Assembly: GCA_021202495.1 (NCBI GenBank)
Contig: JAJQCX010000190.1
Location: forward strand, 1-6,319
Origin: Clostridia bacterium
GTDB lineage: Bacteria; Bacillota; Clostridia; UMGS1883
DNA length: 6,319 nt
Direction: 5' to 3'
The notes beneath the pieces are model-generated. The model saw nothing but the letters and a program-made list of their open reading frames with translations. It made no database searches and was not told the origin of the DNA. Positions 1 through 5,955 of this stretch are shown one piece after another. The number at the start of each line of letters is the position of its first letter. Position 1 is the stretch's first letter. The translations under genes and the position numbers were made by a program.

Positions 1-4
1 ATTT

Positions 5-2410
5 ATGAACATCAAACGCACAATTCTCTCTGCGGCGCTCGCGCTGTCGCTCGCACTCTCGTCGGCGCCCGTTTTCGCGGATGAAATTCCCGTCACAATT
101 ACGCTCGACGGAAAAATCGTCACAGAAAGCGCAACGCTCGACTACGACACAACATACGCGCCTCTCGGCGTCCTTGACGGCTCGGATTCTGCCGAAACCG
201 TCGGCGTAAGAAGCTACTACGAGGGCTTGGGCATGACTGTCAATTGGAATCAGTCGACCCTCACCGTCAACGTAACAAGCACGCAAAACGAAATCGCCGA
301 GGGGTATTACCGCCTTGTCAACAAGGCGACCGGCAACGTCATTGCGGCGGCAGGTCACGGGCAGGAGAACCTCGACCTCATCGTCACCGAAGCTTATGAC
401 GAGACGGACAAGAACCAAATTTACCGCCTTGTCAGAATTGACGACCAATACCGCTACATTATGAATATGCTCTCGCGCCGCTCGCTCGACGTTCCCGACG
501 CGGTAACCGACGAGGACACGCAGCTTATTCAGTATACATACTATTCCAACACTCAGCAGAAGATGGAATTTTTTGAGGACGAAGAGGGCTATTACACAAT
601 TTCTCCCGCTCACTGCAACCTCGTTTTGACCGAAAAGGACAACATGGTTGTTCAGTCCTCCGAAATTGACAGCGACTATTCAAAGTGGAAGATTGAATAT
701 GTTATGGGCAACATCATGGACACCGTGACGGAATCTGAGGGCTACTCGCTTCTTTCCGAAAACCGTCAATCGGCTGTTTCGCGCTACTTCTTCTCCGACC
801 TTTGGATTTCGACAACGGCATACAATAACGCCGAGGCAACTCTCGCGGCGGCAGATTTCGAAAGCCTTTCGGCACAAGAGCAGGCAAATCTTCTTGAAGA
901 AGTGACAAACTACACCACCGCCTATCAAGTTGGCGGCACATATCCTTACGACGACATTGCCGAATATACCATCGTTTCCAAAACGTATGACCCCGCCTAT
1001 GACATCTGGCGCGGCGATTTGCGCCCCTGCTGGATTTACGAGGTTGAAATGGCTGGCGACGTTGAGGGACAGGTACACAAATTCACCTTCGTTTCAAACG
1101 AGGAGGACGTGCCCATGGTAACGCGCTGCATCGAAGCGCTCGGCCGCACTCCCTACGCTATCCGTCAGTACGCGCATAAGCTCTATTGGAAAGCCGGCGA
1201 CAACGCCAACAGCTTCAACGGCGGCGGCAACGAAATCTGGATAAGACTTAATTATGAGCCCTCGACCTCCATGCAGATTGCCTCCACGCTTTTCCACGAG
1301 CTCGGACACATTCTCGAATCAAACACTCTCGAAAACAGCGACGTTTGGAGCTATGCGGAATCGCTTGACGCGTGCCCCATATCGGGCTACGGTGCGACAA
1401 ATCAGACGGAGGATCTCGCAGAATTTAACAAGCTCTACTTTATGACGCGCGGCACCGACACATTTGACGACCTTGAAGCGACATATCCCAACCGTTTCGC
1501 GGTTCTCTCCGGCATGCTCTACCGCGCGGACAGCGAATATTTCGCGGACCTCGCTCCCTATGAAGCAAAGATTTATGAGATTGAGGAAATTCTTTCGCAC
1601 CGCGCCGACGGCAGCGTTGCCGACACTCTTGACGATTCGCAATATTACATTCTCCGCGACAAGATGACCGGCAAAGTCGCAACCGTCACCGACGGCTCGA
1701 CCGATAACGAAACCCCGCTCATTTTGGAGGATTACACGGGGCTCGATTCGCAGAAGTTCAGCATTGAAAAATACGGCGACAGCATCCGCTTCTATGTAAA
1801 GCACTCCGGCTCAAGCATTCAGCTTGACGATTCCGGCATGAGCAACAAGACGATAAATCAGTACGGCGGCACATGGGCGGTTGACGACCGCTGGTCCGTA
1901 TATGAGCAGGACGGCGGCTATGTGCTCCGCTCGCTGCGCTACGACCTCGCCCTTTCAACCGACGGCACAAACGTTGTTCAAAATCAGAACGAAACCGTGT
2001 GGGAGCTTGTCGCGGTTGAGGACAACCTTTCAAACGTCGACTACAAAATAACCTTCGGTCAGTTGAACAACGGACTTGCGATTGACGAAGAAGGCAATCT
2101 CACCTTCTCCGAAACCGGCGATTCGTGGAAGCTCAAAAACCTTTCCGACGATACATATGTTATCGTAAATTCCGCCACCGGTCTTGCAATCGACGTTCTT
2201 GACAGCTCCACCGAAGCCGGCGCATCCGTTATCGTTTGGGATCAGACAAACGCCGACAATCAGCTTTTCACACTTGAAACGGAATATAACGGCACACTCA
2301 TCAAAAACGTAAACTCCGGGCTCTACCTGACGCTGCACCTTGACGGCACGGTAACCCAGGAGGAACGCGATTCCACACAAATTCAGCTTTTCGCGATAAA
2401 CGAAGCGTAA
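5..2410 (+). CDS. Secreted multidomain zinc metalloprotease (lethal factor/PPEP-like) with ricin-type trefoils
   Basis: Probably an exported zinc endopeptidase that binds glycans or surface polymers through its lectin-like domains. Seen: a Sec signal peptide (MNIKR, hydrophobic core, cleavage expected after VFA at residue 25). Residues 28-92 resemble the copper-amine-oxidase N-terminal-like stalk (VTITLDGK start, GMTVNWNQSTLTVNV end). Residues 97-232 are a ricin-type beta-trefoil (GYYRLVNKATGNVI). The catalytic region is about 370-530, with FHELGHILES giving H431, E432 and H435. It is followed by SGYGATNQTEDLAE, where Y462 and E469 are seven residues apart. From memory, anthrax lethal factor (Y728/E735) and PPEP-1 (Y178/E185) have the same spacing, so E469 is the likely third zinc ligand. 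Two more trefoil-like regions cover about 543-670 and 680-798 (VIVNSATGLAIDVL, NQLFTLE). No LPxTG motif or C-terminal membrane anchor is visible. The ATG lies 5 bases from the window edge, so promoter and ribosome binding site are outside. Residues 233-370 are unassigned. The substrate is unknown. Export and protease class are fairly sure; exact family is not. Confidence 0.85.
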   Translation: MNIKRTILSAALALSLALSSAPVFADEIPVTITLDGKIVTESATLDYDTTYAPLGVLDGSDSAETVGVRSYYEGLGMTVNWNQSTLTVNVTSTQNEIAEGYYRLVNKATGNVIAAAGHGQENLDLIVTEAYDETDKNQIYRLVRIDDQYRYIMNMLSRRSLDVPDAVTDEDTQLIQYTYYSNTQQKMEFFEDEEGYYTISPAHCNLVLTEKDNMVVQSSEIDSDYSKWKIEYVMGNIMDTVTESEGYSLLSENRQSAVSRYFFSDLWISTTAYNNAEATLAAADFESLSAQEQANLLEEVTNYTTAYQVGGTYPYDDIAEYTIVSKTYDPAYDIWRGDLRPCWIYEVEMAGDVEGQVHKFTFVSNEEDVPMVTRCIEALGRTPYAIRQYAHKLYWKAGDNANSFNGGGNEIWIRLNYEPSTSMQIASTLFHELGHILESNTLENSDVWSYAESLDACPISGYGATNQTEDLAEFNKLYFMTRGTDTFDDLEATYPNRFAVLSGMLYRADSEYFADLAPYEAKIYEIEEILSHRADGSVADTLDDSQYYILRDKMTGKVATVTDGSTDNETPLILEDYTGLDSQKFSIEKYGDSIRFYVKHSGSSIQLDDSGMSNKTINQYGGTWAVDDRWSVYEQDGGYVLRSLRYDLALSTDGTNVVQNQNETVWELVAVEDNLSNVDYKITFGQLNNGLAIDEEGNLTFSETGDSWKLKNLSDDTYVIVNSATGLAIDVLDSSTEAGASVIVWDQTNADNQLFTLETEYNGTLIKNVNSGLYLTLHLDGTVTQEERDSTQIQLFAINEA

Positions 2411-2430
2411 AAATTAAAATAATCAAACAA

Positions 2431-2462
2431 TATGCGCACCGTCCGATTGGGCGGTGCGCATA
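2431..2462. terminator. Strong hairpin between convergent genes, probable shared terminator
   Basis: TATGCGCACCG (2431-2441) is the exact reverse complement of CGGTGCGCATA (2452-2462). Inner bases 2442-2444 and 2449-2451 can extend the stem to 14 bp (one G-U pair) around a GATT loop. It lies 21 bases after the protease stop and 44 bases beyond the stop of the convergent transporter gene. On the minus strand it is followed by a T-rich run (complement of 2407-2430), a good intrinsic terminator for the MATE-kinase gene. On the plus strand the following bases are only mildly T-rich, so termination of the protease transcript is less certain. Confidence 0.75.
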
Positions 2463-2505
2463 ATTGCATTCTATCAGAGGTTGAAATATTCCGCAGTCGC
2501 AGTGT

Positions 2506-4554
2506 TTATTTTTTCCTTTCCGCGTCGGTGCGGGTGATGATATGTTCGAGAATATTTGTCGCGCCTTCAATGCCGAATTCGTCGGTGTTGAGGCAGAGGT
2601 CGTAGGTTTCGGCTTCGCCCCATTTTTTGTCGGTTTGCTGGTTGTAGTAGGCGGCACGGGATTTGTCGGCTTTGGCGATGTATTTTTCGCTTTCGCGTAT
2701 GCTCTTGCCCTCGCGCTCGGAGACGCGCTTTGCGCGCGCTTCGTCGGAGGCGGTGATAAATACGCTGAACACGTTTTCGCGCTCTCGCAAGATGCAGTCC
2801 GCACGGCGTCCGACAATTACGCATGCGCCTTCGTCTGCGATATGCTCGATAATTTCGCTCTGCGCGTTGTATGCAAGAGAGGTTATGTCGCCGCCATCGG
2901 AGCCGAAATAGCGATAGATAACGCTCGATTCAATCGGTTTTTCGTCGCGGCTTTCGAGGTATTTTTTATCAAGCCCGCTCTTTGCCGCCGCCTTTTCGAG
3001 GAGCGCCGCGTCATAGTAGGGAATGCTGAGCCTTTCGGCGAGCATTGCGCCTATCGTTCTGCCGCCCGCGCCGTAGGAGCGGCCTATCGTGATTATCATG
3101 TTTGTTTTGGCATCGCCTGCGGGCTTTGCCGCAGGTGCCGCCGCGCGCGGTGAGGGAGCGTTTTTCTTATACGCTTGATTTATGCGCATTATTACGATAA
3201 ACATCGGGATAAACGCGAGAAAGTCCGCGACGGGCATGTAGTAGAGAATGCCGTAGAGTCCGAAGAATACAGGCAGGAGAATGGGAAGACCGACGCCGAA
3301 GATGATTTCGCGCAGCATTGCAAGCGCTGTTGATTCCTTTGCCTTGCCGAGTGACTGCAAAAAGATTGTTGTGCCCTTATTGAAGCATGCGAGCGGCAGC
3401 AGGCACAGGAAAATGCGGATGCACTGACGCGCAAAATCTCTGTAATACACGCTTTCGTTTTGTCCGCCGAAGATGTTGATAAATACGTCGGTGAAGACGA
3501 GGAAAATAACCGTCGCAAACGCGCCGACGATAGCCTCCGCCCAAAGCTGGCGCTTCATCAGCCCGCGCACACGGTCGTTTCGTCCGGCGCCGGCGTTGTA
3601 GCCGACAATGGGGATGCAGCCCGCGGAAAGTCCTATCGCGATTGAAAGAACTATCTGATTGAATTTCATAACGATGCCGACAATGGCGGTCGGTATGTGC
3701 GAATATGCCGCTTGTGAAAAGATGGGATCCTTCGCACCGTATATCGCAACGACGTTGAGCACGGCGACGAGCGAAAGCACGTTTGAAATCTGCGTGAAAA
3801 AGCTTGCCGCGCCGAGCGGAAGCACTTTCTTCATGATTGAAAAGCTGAATTTGAAGCTCGATTTGTCAAGCTTTACTGCTTTCATTCTGAAAAGATAGAT
3901 GAAGCTCATGACAGCCGAGACAAACTGACCGAAAATTGTTGCGATGGCCGCGCCCATCATGCCCCATTTTAAAACGTAGATACAGATAGGGTCTAAAATG
4001 ATGTTTATTATCGCACCGGTGAGAAGCGTTGCCATTGCGTAGCCGGGGTTGCCGTCGGAGCGGATGATGGGGCTCATCGCCTGACCGAACATGTAGAACA
4101 CAATACCCATCGTTATCCAAAAGAAATATTCTTTGGATAAGCGGAATGTTTCCTCGCTGACGGTTGCGCCGAAAAGCGTAAGTATTTGTTCTTGGAAAAT
4201 GAGATAAATCGCCATGAGCACAATGCCTGCGGCAATGATGCTTATCACGGAGCTTCCGACGCTGCGGTGCGCGTCGTCATGGCGCTTTGCGCCGAGGCTC
4301 AGGCTGACAAAAGAGCAGCAGCCGTCGCCTACCATTGTTGAAATTGAAAGCGCGATGACGGTCAGGGGAAATACAACCGTGTTGGCGCTGTTTCCGACAG
4401 AGCCGAGATAGTCGGCATTGGCGATGAAAATTTGGTCGACAATGTTGTAAAACGCCGCGACAAGCAGCGAAATTATGCAGGGCACCGAATAGCGCAGCAT
4501 AAGCCGACCGAGCTTTTCTTTTTCAAGAAAGTCGTTTGTTTTGGTTTCGTTCAT
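2506..4554 (-). CDS. MATE multidrug efflux transporter fused to a cytidylate-kinase-like domain
   Basis: One uninterrupted 682-residue frame with two recognisable halves. Residues 1-456 are a MATE-family cation-antiporting exporter of the clostridial/MepA-like type. They show about 12 hydrophobic helices, an opening LMLRYSVPCIISLLVAAFYN, then DQIFIA, VGDGCCSFVSLSLGAKRHDDA and, at the second repeat, GLSAGCIPIVGYNAGAGR. Residues 457-485 are a charged then Ala/Pro-rich linker (SPRAAAPAAKPAGDA). Residues 486-682 are a cytidylate-kinase-2-like P-loop domain: IITIGRSYGAGGRTIG at 487-502, then YYDAALLEKAA, CVIVGRRADCIL and YDLCLNTDEFG. The nucleotide loop lacks the usual GKGT/GKST lysine, having GAGG-R instead, which I recall as normal for this family. 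The kinase-like half should face the cytoplasm. The start ATG is supported by GAAGGAGA six bases upstream. The gene has its own promoter and a structured leader, and diverges from the YeiH-family gene. Both domain assignments are confident. Substrate and the kinase activity are unknown. Confidence 0.92.
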   Translation of the reverse strand: MNETKTNDFLEKEKLGRLMLRYSVPCIISLLVAAFYNIVDQIFIANADYLGSVGNSANTVVFPLTVIALSISTMVGDGCCSFVSLSLGAKRHDDAHRSVGSSVISIIAAGIVLMAIYLIFQEQILTLFGATVSEETFRLSKEYFFWITMGIVFYMFGQAMSPIIRSDGNPGYAMATLLTGAIINIILDPICIYVLKWGMMGAAIATIFGQFVSAVMSFIYLFRMKAVKLDKSSFKFSFSIMKKVLPLGAASFFTQISNVLSLVAVLNVVAIYGAKDPIFSQAAYSHIPTAIVGIVMKFNQIVLSIAIGLSAGCIPIVGYNAGAGRNDRVRGLMKRQLWAEAIVGAFATVIFLVFTDVFINIFGGQNESVYYRDFARQCIRIFLCLLPLACFNKGTTIFLQSLGKAKESTALAMLREIIFGVGLPILLPVFFGLYGILYYMPVADFLAFIPMFIVIMRINQAYKKNAPSPRAAAPAAKPAGDAKTNMIITIGRSYGAGGRTIGAMLAERLSIPYYDAALLEKAAAKSGLDKKYLESRDEKPIESSVIYRYFGSDGGDITSLAYNAQSEIIEHIADEGACVIVGRRADCILRERENVFSVFITASDEARAKRVSEREGKSIRESEKYIAKADKSRAAYYNQQTDKKWGEAETYDLCLNTDEFGIEGATNILEHIITRTDAERKK

Positions 4555-4616
4555 ATGGATTCTCCTTCTAAAATTTGATAAAGACCTGACCGAGACAAAA
4601 AAATAACAAGCCCCAT
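4551..4616 (-). CDS. Possible 21-codon leader peptide overlapping the MATE-kinase start
   Basis: An ATG at 4616-4614 opens a frame of 21 codons that begins MGLVIFLSRSG and ends YQILEGESI. Its TGA stop (4553-4551) overlaps the transporter ATG (4554-4552) as ATATGA, the arrangement typical of translational coupling. The ATG sits in the 3' arm of the terminator-like hairpin, and the hydrophobic VIFL stretch is encoded across its T tract. The transporter ribosome binding site lies inside this frame. The frame stays open upstream to a TTG at 4676 (41 codons), almost exactly at the predicted transcript start. No good Shine-Dalgarno sequence precedes the ATG, and I do not recognise the peptide. It may be fortuitous. 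Confidence 0.3.
   Translation of the reverse strand: MGLVIFLSRSGLYQILEGESI
4561..4568 (-). promoter_or_regulatory. Ribosome binding site of the MATE-kinase gene
   Basis: On the minus strand this reads GAAGGAGA, a near-perfect anti-16S match, six bases before the ATG at 4554. It fixes the start of the transporter. It also lies just downstream of the leader inverted repeat, so folding of the leader could alter access to it. Confidence 0.85.
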
Positions 4617-4677
4617 GTCGTTCGTCGTGTCGTATCGGCGCAAGGCTTGTATCGTGTCAAAGTCTTTAATTATCAAA
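4574..4677 (-). promoter_or_regulatory. Structured 5' leader RNA of the MATE-kinase gene (attenuator-like)
   Basis: Read on the minus strand, the leader begins with TTTGATAATTAAAGAC (4677-4662) and ends, just before the ribosome binding site, with GTCTTTATCAAA (4585-4574). These arms are complementary apart from a 4-base AATT insertion. Inside lie a smaller TGAC/GTCA pairing and the ACAAGCC/GGCTTGT terminator-like hairpin. The whole leader can therefore fold as one long interrupted hairpin. The 5' arm starts within a base or two of the predicted transcription start. This architecture suggests attenuation or a cis-acting sensor. I could not match it to a known riboswitch class: no T-box GGTGG motif and no guanidine-riboswitch core is visible. 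Confidence 0.5.
4597..4650 (-). terminator. Intrinsic-terminator-like hairpin in the MATE-kinase leader
   Basis: On the minus strand ACAAGCC (4650-4644) pairs with GGCTTGT (4612-4606). Two further U-G pairs are possible (4643-4642 with 4614-4613). After the stem comes TA and then seven T residues (4603-4597). This is the form of a Rho-independent terminator, placed after the predicted promoter and before the gene. It would stop transcription unless an alternative structure or translating ribosome prevents it. The loop is large (about 27 nt) and contains ACGAC three times, which weakens the stem somewhat. Confidence 0.6.
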
Positions 4678-4681
4678 TGAT

Positions 4682-4710
4682 ATTTTAACGCATGCGGGAA
4701 GAAAAATCAA
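4682..4710 (-). promoter_or_regulatory. Predicted sigma-70-type promoter for the MATE-kinase gene
   Basis: On the minus strand, TTGATT (4710-4705, 4 of 6 consensus) and TAAAAT (4687-4682, 5 of 6) are separated by exactly 17 bases. The predicted start of transcription is near 4675, about 120 bases before the ATG. A 5-2-5 palindrome, TATCAAATGATA (4671-4682), covers the end of the -10 box and the start point and could be an operator. It is also part of the leader repeat. Confidence 0.6.
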
Positions 4711-4715
4711 GTGAA

Positions 4716-4730
4716 AAATTTTAAAAATTT
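4716..4730. repeat. AT-rich 7-1-7 palindrome between the divergent promoters
   Basis: AAATTTT (4716-4722), a central A, then AAAATTT (4724-4730) form a perfect inverted repeat. It lies five bases upstream of the -35 box of the minus promoter and about 33 bases upstream of the -35 box of the plus promoter. It could be an UP element, a bent A-tract or a regulator site. Nothing in the sequence decides between these, and AT-rich intergenic DNA can form such repeats by chance. Confidence 0.3.
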
Positions 4731-4763
4731 GCGGAAAAAGTGCGGCGGTTTATCAATAATTAC

Positions 4764-4792
4764 TTTACATTTTGAAAGGAATGCCGTATAAT
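4764..4792 (+). promoter_or_regulatory. Near-consensus promoter for the YeiH-family gene
   Basis: TTTACA (4764-4769, 5 of 6) and a perfect TATAAT (4787-4792) are separated by 17 bases. The predicted transcription start is near 4799, giving a leader of about 42 bases before the ATG at 4841. This is the strongest promoter in the window. It also rules out the upstream in-frame TTG at 4772 as the translation start. Confidence 0.8.
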
Positions 4793-4826
4793 GTAGAACG
4801 TGAGAAGGATATTGAAATATTTTGTC

Positions 4827-4833
4827 AAAGGAG
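4827..4833 (+). promoter_or_regulatory. Ribosome binding site that fixes the YeiH-family start
   Basis: AAAGGAG lies seven bases before the ATG at 4841. It selects this ATG over the longer in-frame option beginning with TTG at 4772, which lies upstream of the predicted transcript start. Confidence 0.85.
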
Positions 4834-4840
4834 AAAATCT

Positions 4841-5896
4841 ATGAATTTCATCAAGAAAAACGCTTTGGGAATTGTTCTCTGCTTTGTTATCGCGCTTGCG
4901 GCAAAGCTTTTGGAGAACGTTTTGCCGTTCGGCTCGATTGTCGGAACGCCTGTTTTTGCGATTATTATCGGTCTTTTGCTCGCATATGCGCCGCTGCCGA
5001 AGAGCACAAAGGCGGGGATTGGCTTTACGTCAAAAAAGGTGCTGCAGTATTCAATTGTGCTTTTGGGCTTTTCGATGAACCTTTTTAACGTAATTAAGGT
5101 CGGCGGGCAGTCGCTGGCGATTATCGCGTCGACGATAACGGTCGCGCTTGTAACTGCTTATGTTTTGGGTTATAAGATTATGAAAATACCGACCGACCAG
5201 GCGATTTTGGTCGGTGTGGGCTCGTCAATATGCGGAGGCTCGGCAATCGCGGCGACGGCTCCCGTTATTAAGGCGAAGGACGAGGATGTTGCGAGCGCCA
5301 TCTCGACGATTTTCCTTTTTAACGTAATCGCGGCGGTTATCTTCCCGACGCTCGGAAATCTCATCGGCATGACCGACACGGGCTTTGGCATGTGGGCGGG
5401 CACTGCCGTAAACGATACGTCGTCGGTTGTGGCATCGGCTACGACGTGGTGCAGTATGCCCGGGCACGACCCCAATTTGGCGCTTGAATTTGCGACGATA
5501 GTCAAGCTCACAAGAACGCTCGCGATAATACCGATTACGTTTGTTTTGGCGCTGTATAAAACAAAGACGAACACAGGTGCGGAATCTAAGTTCAGCCTTA
5601 AAAACGCTCTGCCCTCGTTTATCATTTTTTTCATCGTGGCTTCAATTATAAATACCGTTACAAACAGTTTGCTTGCAAATAACGCGGCGGCGCTTGATGT
5701 TGCGGATTCAATCTTTTCGTTCCTTTCTTCGGCGGGCAAATTTATGATTGCAATGGCAATGGCGGCGATTGGTCTTAACACGAACCTTGTAAGTCTTGTC
5801 AAGAACGGAAAAAAGCCCATCTTTTTGGGCTTGGTCATTTGGATTCTTATCGCGGTTGTGTCGCTTGTTGTGCAGAAGGTTATCGGAATTTGGTAA
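4841..5896 (+). CDS. YeiH/UPF0324-family membrane protein (putative sulfate exporter family)
   Basis: A 351-residue polytopic membrane protein, close to the family's usual length of roughly 340. It begins MNFIKKNALGIVLC, a short positive N-terminus followed directly by the first helix. About ten hydrophobic segments follow, ending in LVIWILIAVVSLVVQKVIGIW. Family hallmarks are GVGSSICGGSAIAA (about 125-138), then VIFPTLGNLIGM, and WAGTAVNDTSSVVASA (185-200). The first two regions contain the conserved Ser-Ile-Cys-Gly and Ser-Ala-Ile elements. The family (Pfam Cons_hypoth698) is named for a proposed role in sulfate or sulfonate-linked anion export. Direct biochemical evidence is thin and no substrate can be read from this sequence. 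No sulfur-metabolism gene or LysR regulator is in the window. It is monocistronic: own promoter and ribosome binding site upstream, strong terminator 10 bases after the stop. Confidence 0.92.
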   Translation: MNFIKKNALGIVLCFVIALAAKLLENVLPFGSIVGTPVFAIIIGLLLAYAPLPKSTKAGIGFTSKKVLQYSIVLLGFSMNLFNVIKVGGQSLAIIASTITVALVTAYVLGYKIMKIPTDQAILVGVGSSICGGSAIAATAPVIKAKDEDVASAISTIFLFNVIAAVIFPTLGNLIGMTDTGFGMWAGTAVNDTSSVVASATTWCSMPGHDPNLALEFATIVKLTRTLAIIPITFVLALYKTKTNTGAESKFSLKNALPSFIIFFIVASIINTVTNSLLANNAAALDVADSIFSFLSSAGKFMIAMAMAAIGLNTNLVSLVKNGKKPIFLGLVIWILIAVVSLVVQKVIGIW

Positions 5897-5906
5897 TATA
5901 CATATA

Positions 5907-5952
5907 AAAAAACCTGTAGGTGTCGGGCAATTCCGACGCATACAGGTTTTTT
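5907..5952. terminator. Bidirectional intrinsic terminator between yeiH-like and desulfoferrodoxin genes
   Basis: AAAAAACCTGTA (5907-5918) pairs perfectly with TACAGGTTTTTT (5941-5952). GTCGG (5922-5926) pairs with CCGAC (5933-5937) nearer the loop. The T run at 5947-5952, continued by ATTTT, serves the plus-strand transcript. The A run at 5906-5912 gives the T tract for the minus-strand transcript. It starts 10 bases after the YeiH-family stop and ends 3 bases beyond the desulfoferrodoxin stop, so it serves both convergent genes. Confidence 0.9.
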
Positions 5953-5955
5953 ATT

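Noticed and set aside
1319..1804. 161-residue minus-strand ORF inside the protease gene
   Set aside because: It is an antisense shadow of a strongly supported coding sequence, with no recognisable domain. Other overlapping frames in all four genes were set aside for the same reason.
2542..3153. 203-residue plus-strand ORF opposite the kinase-like domain
   Set aside because: It is the antisense shadow of the MATE-kinase coding sequence, with Ala/Val/Phe-rich composition, no ribosome binding site and no recognisable domain.
4620..4640. Repeated ACGAC/ACGA units in the leader loop as a guanidine-II (mini-ykkC) riboswitch
   Set aside because: That class needs two small hairpins each presenting ACGR in the loop. 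Here the units are consecutive and not flanked by complementary stems.
4620..4640. Repeated GTCG/ACGAC units as a CRISPR-like or tandem repeat array
   Set aside because: The units are only about 5 bases, span about 20 bases and have no spacers, so they are low-complexity sequence rather than an array.
4772..4840. N-terminal extension of the YeiH-family protein from a TTG start at 4772
   Set aside because: It lies upstream of and across the TATAAT box (4787-4792), so it would not be in the transcript. The ATG at 4841 has a strong AAAGGAG site and gives the normal family N-terminus.
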